5,806 nucleotides of DNA from Pseudomonadota bacterium. Lineage in GTDB: Bacteria > Bdellovibrionota > JAFGOL01. The stretch is from NCBI GenBank assembly GCA_026390535.1, contig JAPLFT010000122.1, forward strand, positions 1 through 5,806. The letters are read 5' to 3'. Both the position numbers and the translations under genes were made by a program. This document shows, in pieces, positions 4,909 to 5,806 of the stretch (position 1 is its first letter; each line of letters opens with the position of its first letter). The notes under the pieces are model-generated. The model was given only the letters and a program-made list of their open reading frames with translations, was not told the DNA's origin and searched no databases.

Positions 4909-5806
4909 AACTTTTTGCTATAGCAGGTAGTCCGATATTCCCATCACAAAGCCCTCAAATATGGAATCATTGTTTTAATAAGCGCAACATAGATGCTCAC
5001 TACTTTAGAATAAGCTCAAACACAGCTAAAGATCTTGTAACAATGATAAAGGACATGGGACTCGTCGGATGTAATATAACGAGCCCTTTAAAGGAGGACT
5101 TGTTCCCCTATATTAACAAAGTTGAGGGTGATGCCGTAAAGGTCAAGGCATTAAATTGCGTGGTTCCAATGGGCAAGAAATTATTCGGATATAATACGGA
5201 TATTGATGGATGTTATTCCGCATTGGTTTTGAATGGTTTTAATCCTCAAAACAAAAAAGTTGTTGTTCTTGGAGCAGGGGGAGCCGCAAAAGCTGTTGTG
5301 TATGCCTTACTAAAGAATGGAGCCAGCGATGTTGTAATTGCCAATAGAACGTACGAAAAAGCAAGAGAGCTGGGAGCATTCTTTAAGTGCAGGACCTGCT
5401 ATATAGATAAGATAGAAAAAGAAACCAGAGATGCGGATATGTTAGTGTCATGTGTTTCTACCCTTGATAGGGTAATAAAAAAAGACGCCATACATAAAAA
5501 ATTAACGATATTTGATGCAAAATATACGGGAACTTCTGTTTTAAGAAAGGATGCGGAGTTTGCAGGATGCAAGATAATAGACGGAAAGGAATGGCTTGTA
5601 TACCAAGCAGCATTTTTCTTTAAGGATTTTTTTAATGAGCTTCCTATAGATGATATGAAAGAGTCATTAAAGACAAATCCATATAAAAATATAAATGATA
5701 AACAGAGCATATCCTTAATAGGGTTTATGGGTGCCGGTAAAAGCACTCTAGGCAGGACTTTGGCAGAAAAAATGAAATACAGATTTATAGATGTGGATAC
5801 GATAAT
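4905..5806 (+). CDS. aroE: Shikimate dehydrogenase fused to shikimate kinase (3' end beyond window)
   Basis: One open frame of at least 300 codons, with no stop, encodes AroE followed by the start of AroK. AroE (about 1-250) reduces 3-dehydroshikimate to shikimate with NADPH. Its shikimate-binding Ser14 and Ser16 lie in SPIFPSQSP, catalytic Lys63 in NITSPLK, Asp99 in YNTDIDG, the NADP loop in VVLGAGGAAKA (Gly123-Gly126), a cofactor-specificity NRT, and the C-terminal DGKEWLVYQAAFFF. A polar Asn/Lys-rich linker (about 251-267) leads to ISLIGFMGAGKSTLGRTLAE (Walker A Lys279) and RFIDVDTI, the N-terminus of shikimate kinase, which phosphorylates shikimate with ATP. The start overlaps the aroD stop as ATGA, and AAGGAG lies about 15 bases upstream, so coupling probably drives initiation. 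AroE is somewhat divergent: SHSLSP reads PSQSP and AVNTVV reads ALNCVV. An internal ATG at 5655 lacks a ribosome binding site, so separate AroK synthesis is less likely. Confidence 0.9.
   Translation, partial: MKLFAIAGSPIFPSQSPQIWNHCFNKRNIDAHYFRISSNTAKDLVTMIKDMGLVGCNITSPLKEDLFPYINKVEGDAVKVKALNCVVPMGKKLFGYNTDIDGCYSALVLNGFNPQNKKVVVLGAGGAAKAVVYALLKNGASDVVIANRTYEKARELGAFFKCRTCYIDKIEKETRDADMLVSCVSTLDRVIKKDAIHKKLTIFDAKYTGTSVLRKDAEFAGCKIIDGKEWLVYQAAFFFKDFFNELPIDDMKESLKTNPYKNINDKQSISLIGFMGAGKSTLGRTLAEKMKYRFIDVDTI

Noticed and set aside
5399..5746. A 115-residue minus-strand open frame with hydrophobic segments.
   Set aside because: It is antisense to the AroE-AroK fusion; its apparent membrane segments are the complement of Lys- and Asp-rich codons.

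Overview
The window is AT-rich bacterial DNA and densely packed with genes. It uses strong AGGAGG-type ribosome binding sites and both GTG and TTG start codons. The FliA-type sigma factor has a region 2 (FKTYAEFRIRGAMLDYLRDQ, then DFVPRSVRDK) that reads most like sigma factors of deltaproteobacteria in the broad sense. The secreted matrixin with its small partner protein fits the same guess. This placement is an inference from remembered family patterns and is only moderately sure.

Layout. The 3' end of a viroplasmin-type RNase HI gene enters from the left on the + strand and stops at 254. Facing it on the - strand is a three-gene unit that reads leftwards from 2231: a FliA/SigD-family sigma factor, a small secreted protein of unknown function, and a secreted matrixin-type zinc metalloprotease. 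The protease gene is broken. A one-base frameshift near 649-653 separates the signal peptide and N-terminal part from the zinc site. An in-frame TAA at 296-298 also cuts the protein just before a hydrophobic stretch and an Arg-Arg-Lys tail. If both lesions are ignored, the gene would run to 251 and resemble a secreted protease with a C-terminal membrane or sorting anchor.

To the right of a roughly 200-base divergent intergenic region, a + strand operon encodes the shikimate pathway in the order of its reactions. It holds DAHP synthase (aroF type), 3-dehydroquinate synthase (aroB), type I 3-dehydroquinase (aroD), and one open frame that fuses shikimate dehydrogenase (AroE) to the start of shikimate kinase (AroK). 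That last frame runs off the right edge. The genes are separated by 17 bases or overlap by 14 and 4 bases, so translation is probably coupled. Together they would carry erythrose 4-phosphate and phosphoenolpyruvate to shikimate 3-phosphate. The last two enzymes, AroA and AroC, are not in the window.

The points most worth a second look are the double-lesion metalloprotease with its cryptic C-terminal anchor, the AroE-AroK fusion in a reaction-ordered operon, the sigma factor heading a secreted-protease cassette, and a possible leaderless start for the aro operon. I see no tRNA, rRNA, CRISPR array, insertion sequence or attachment site.
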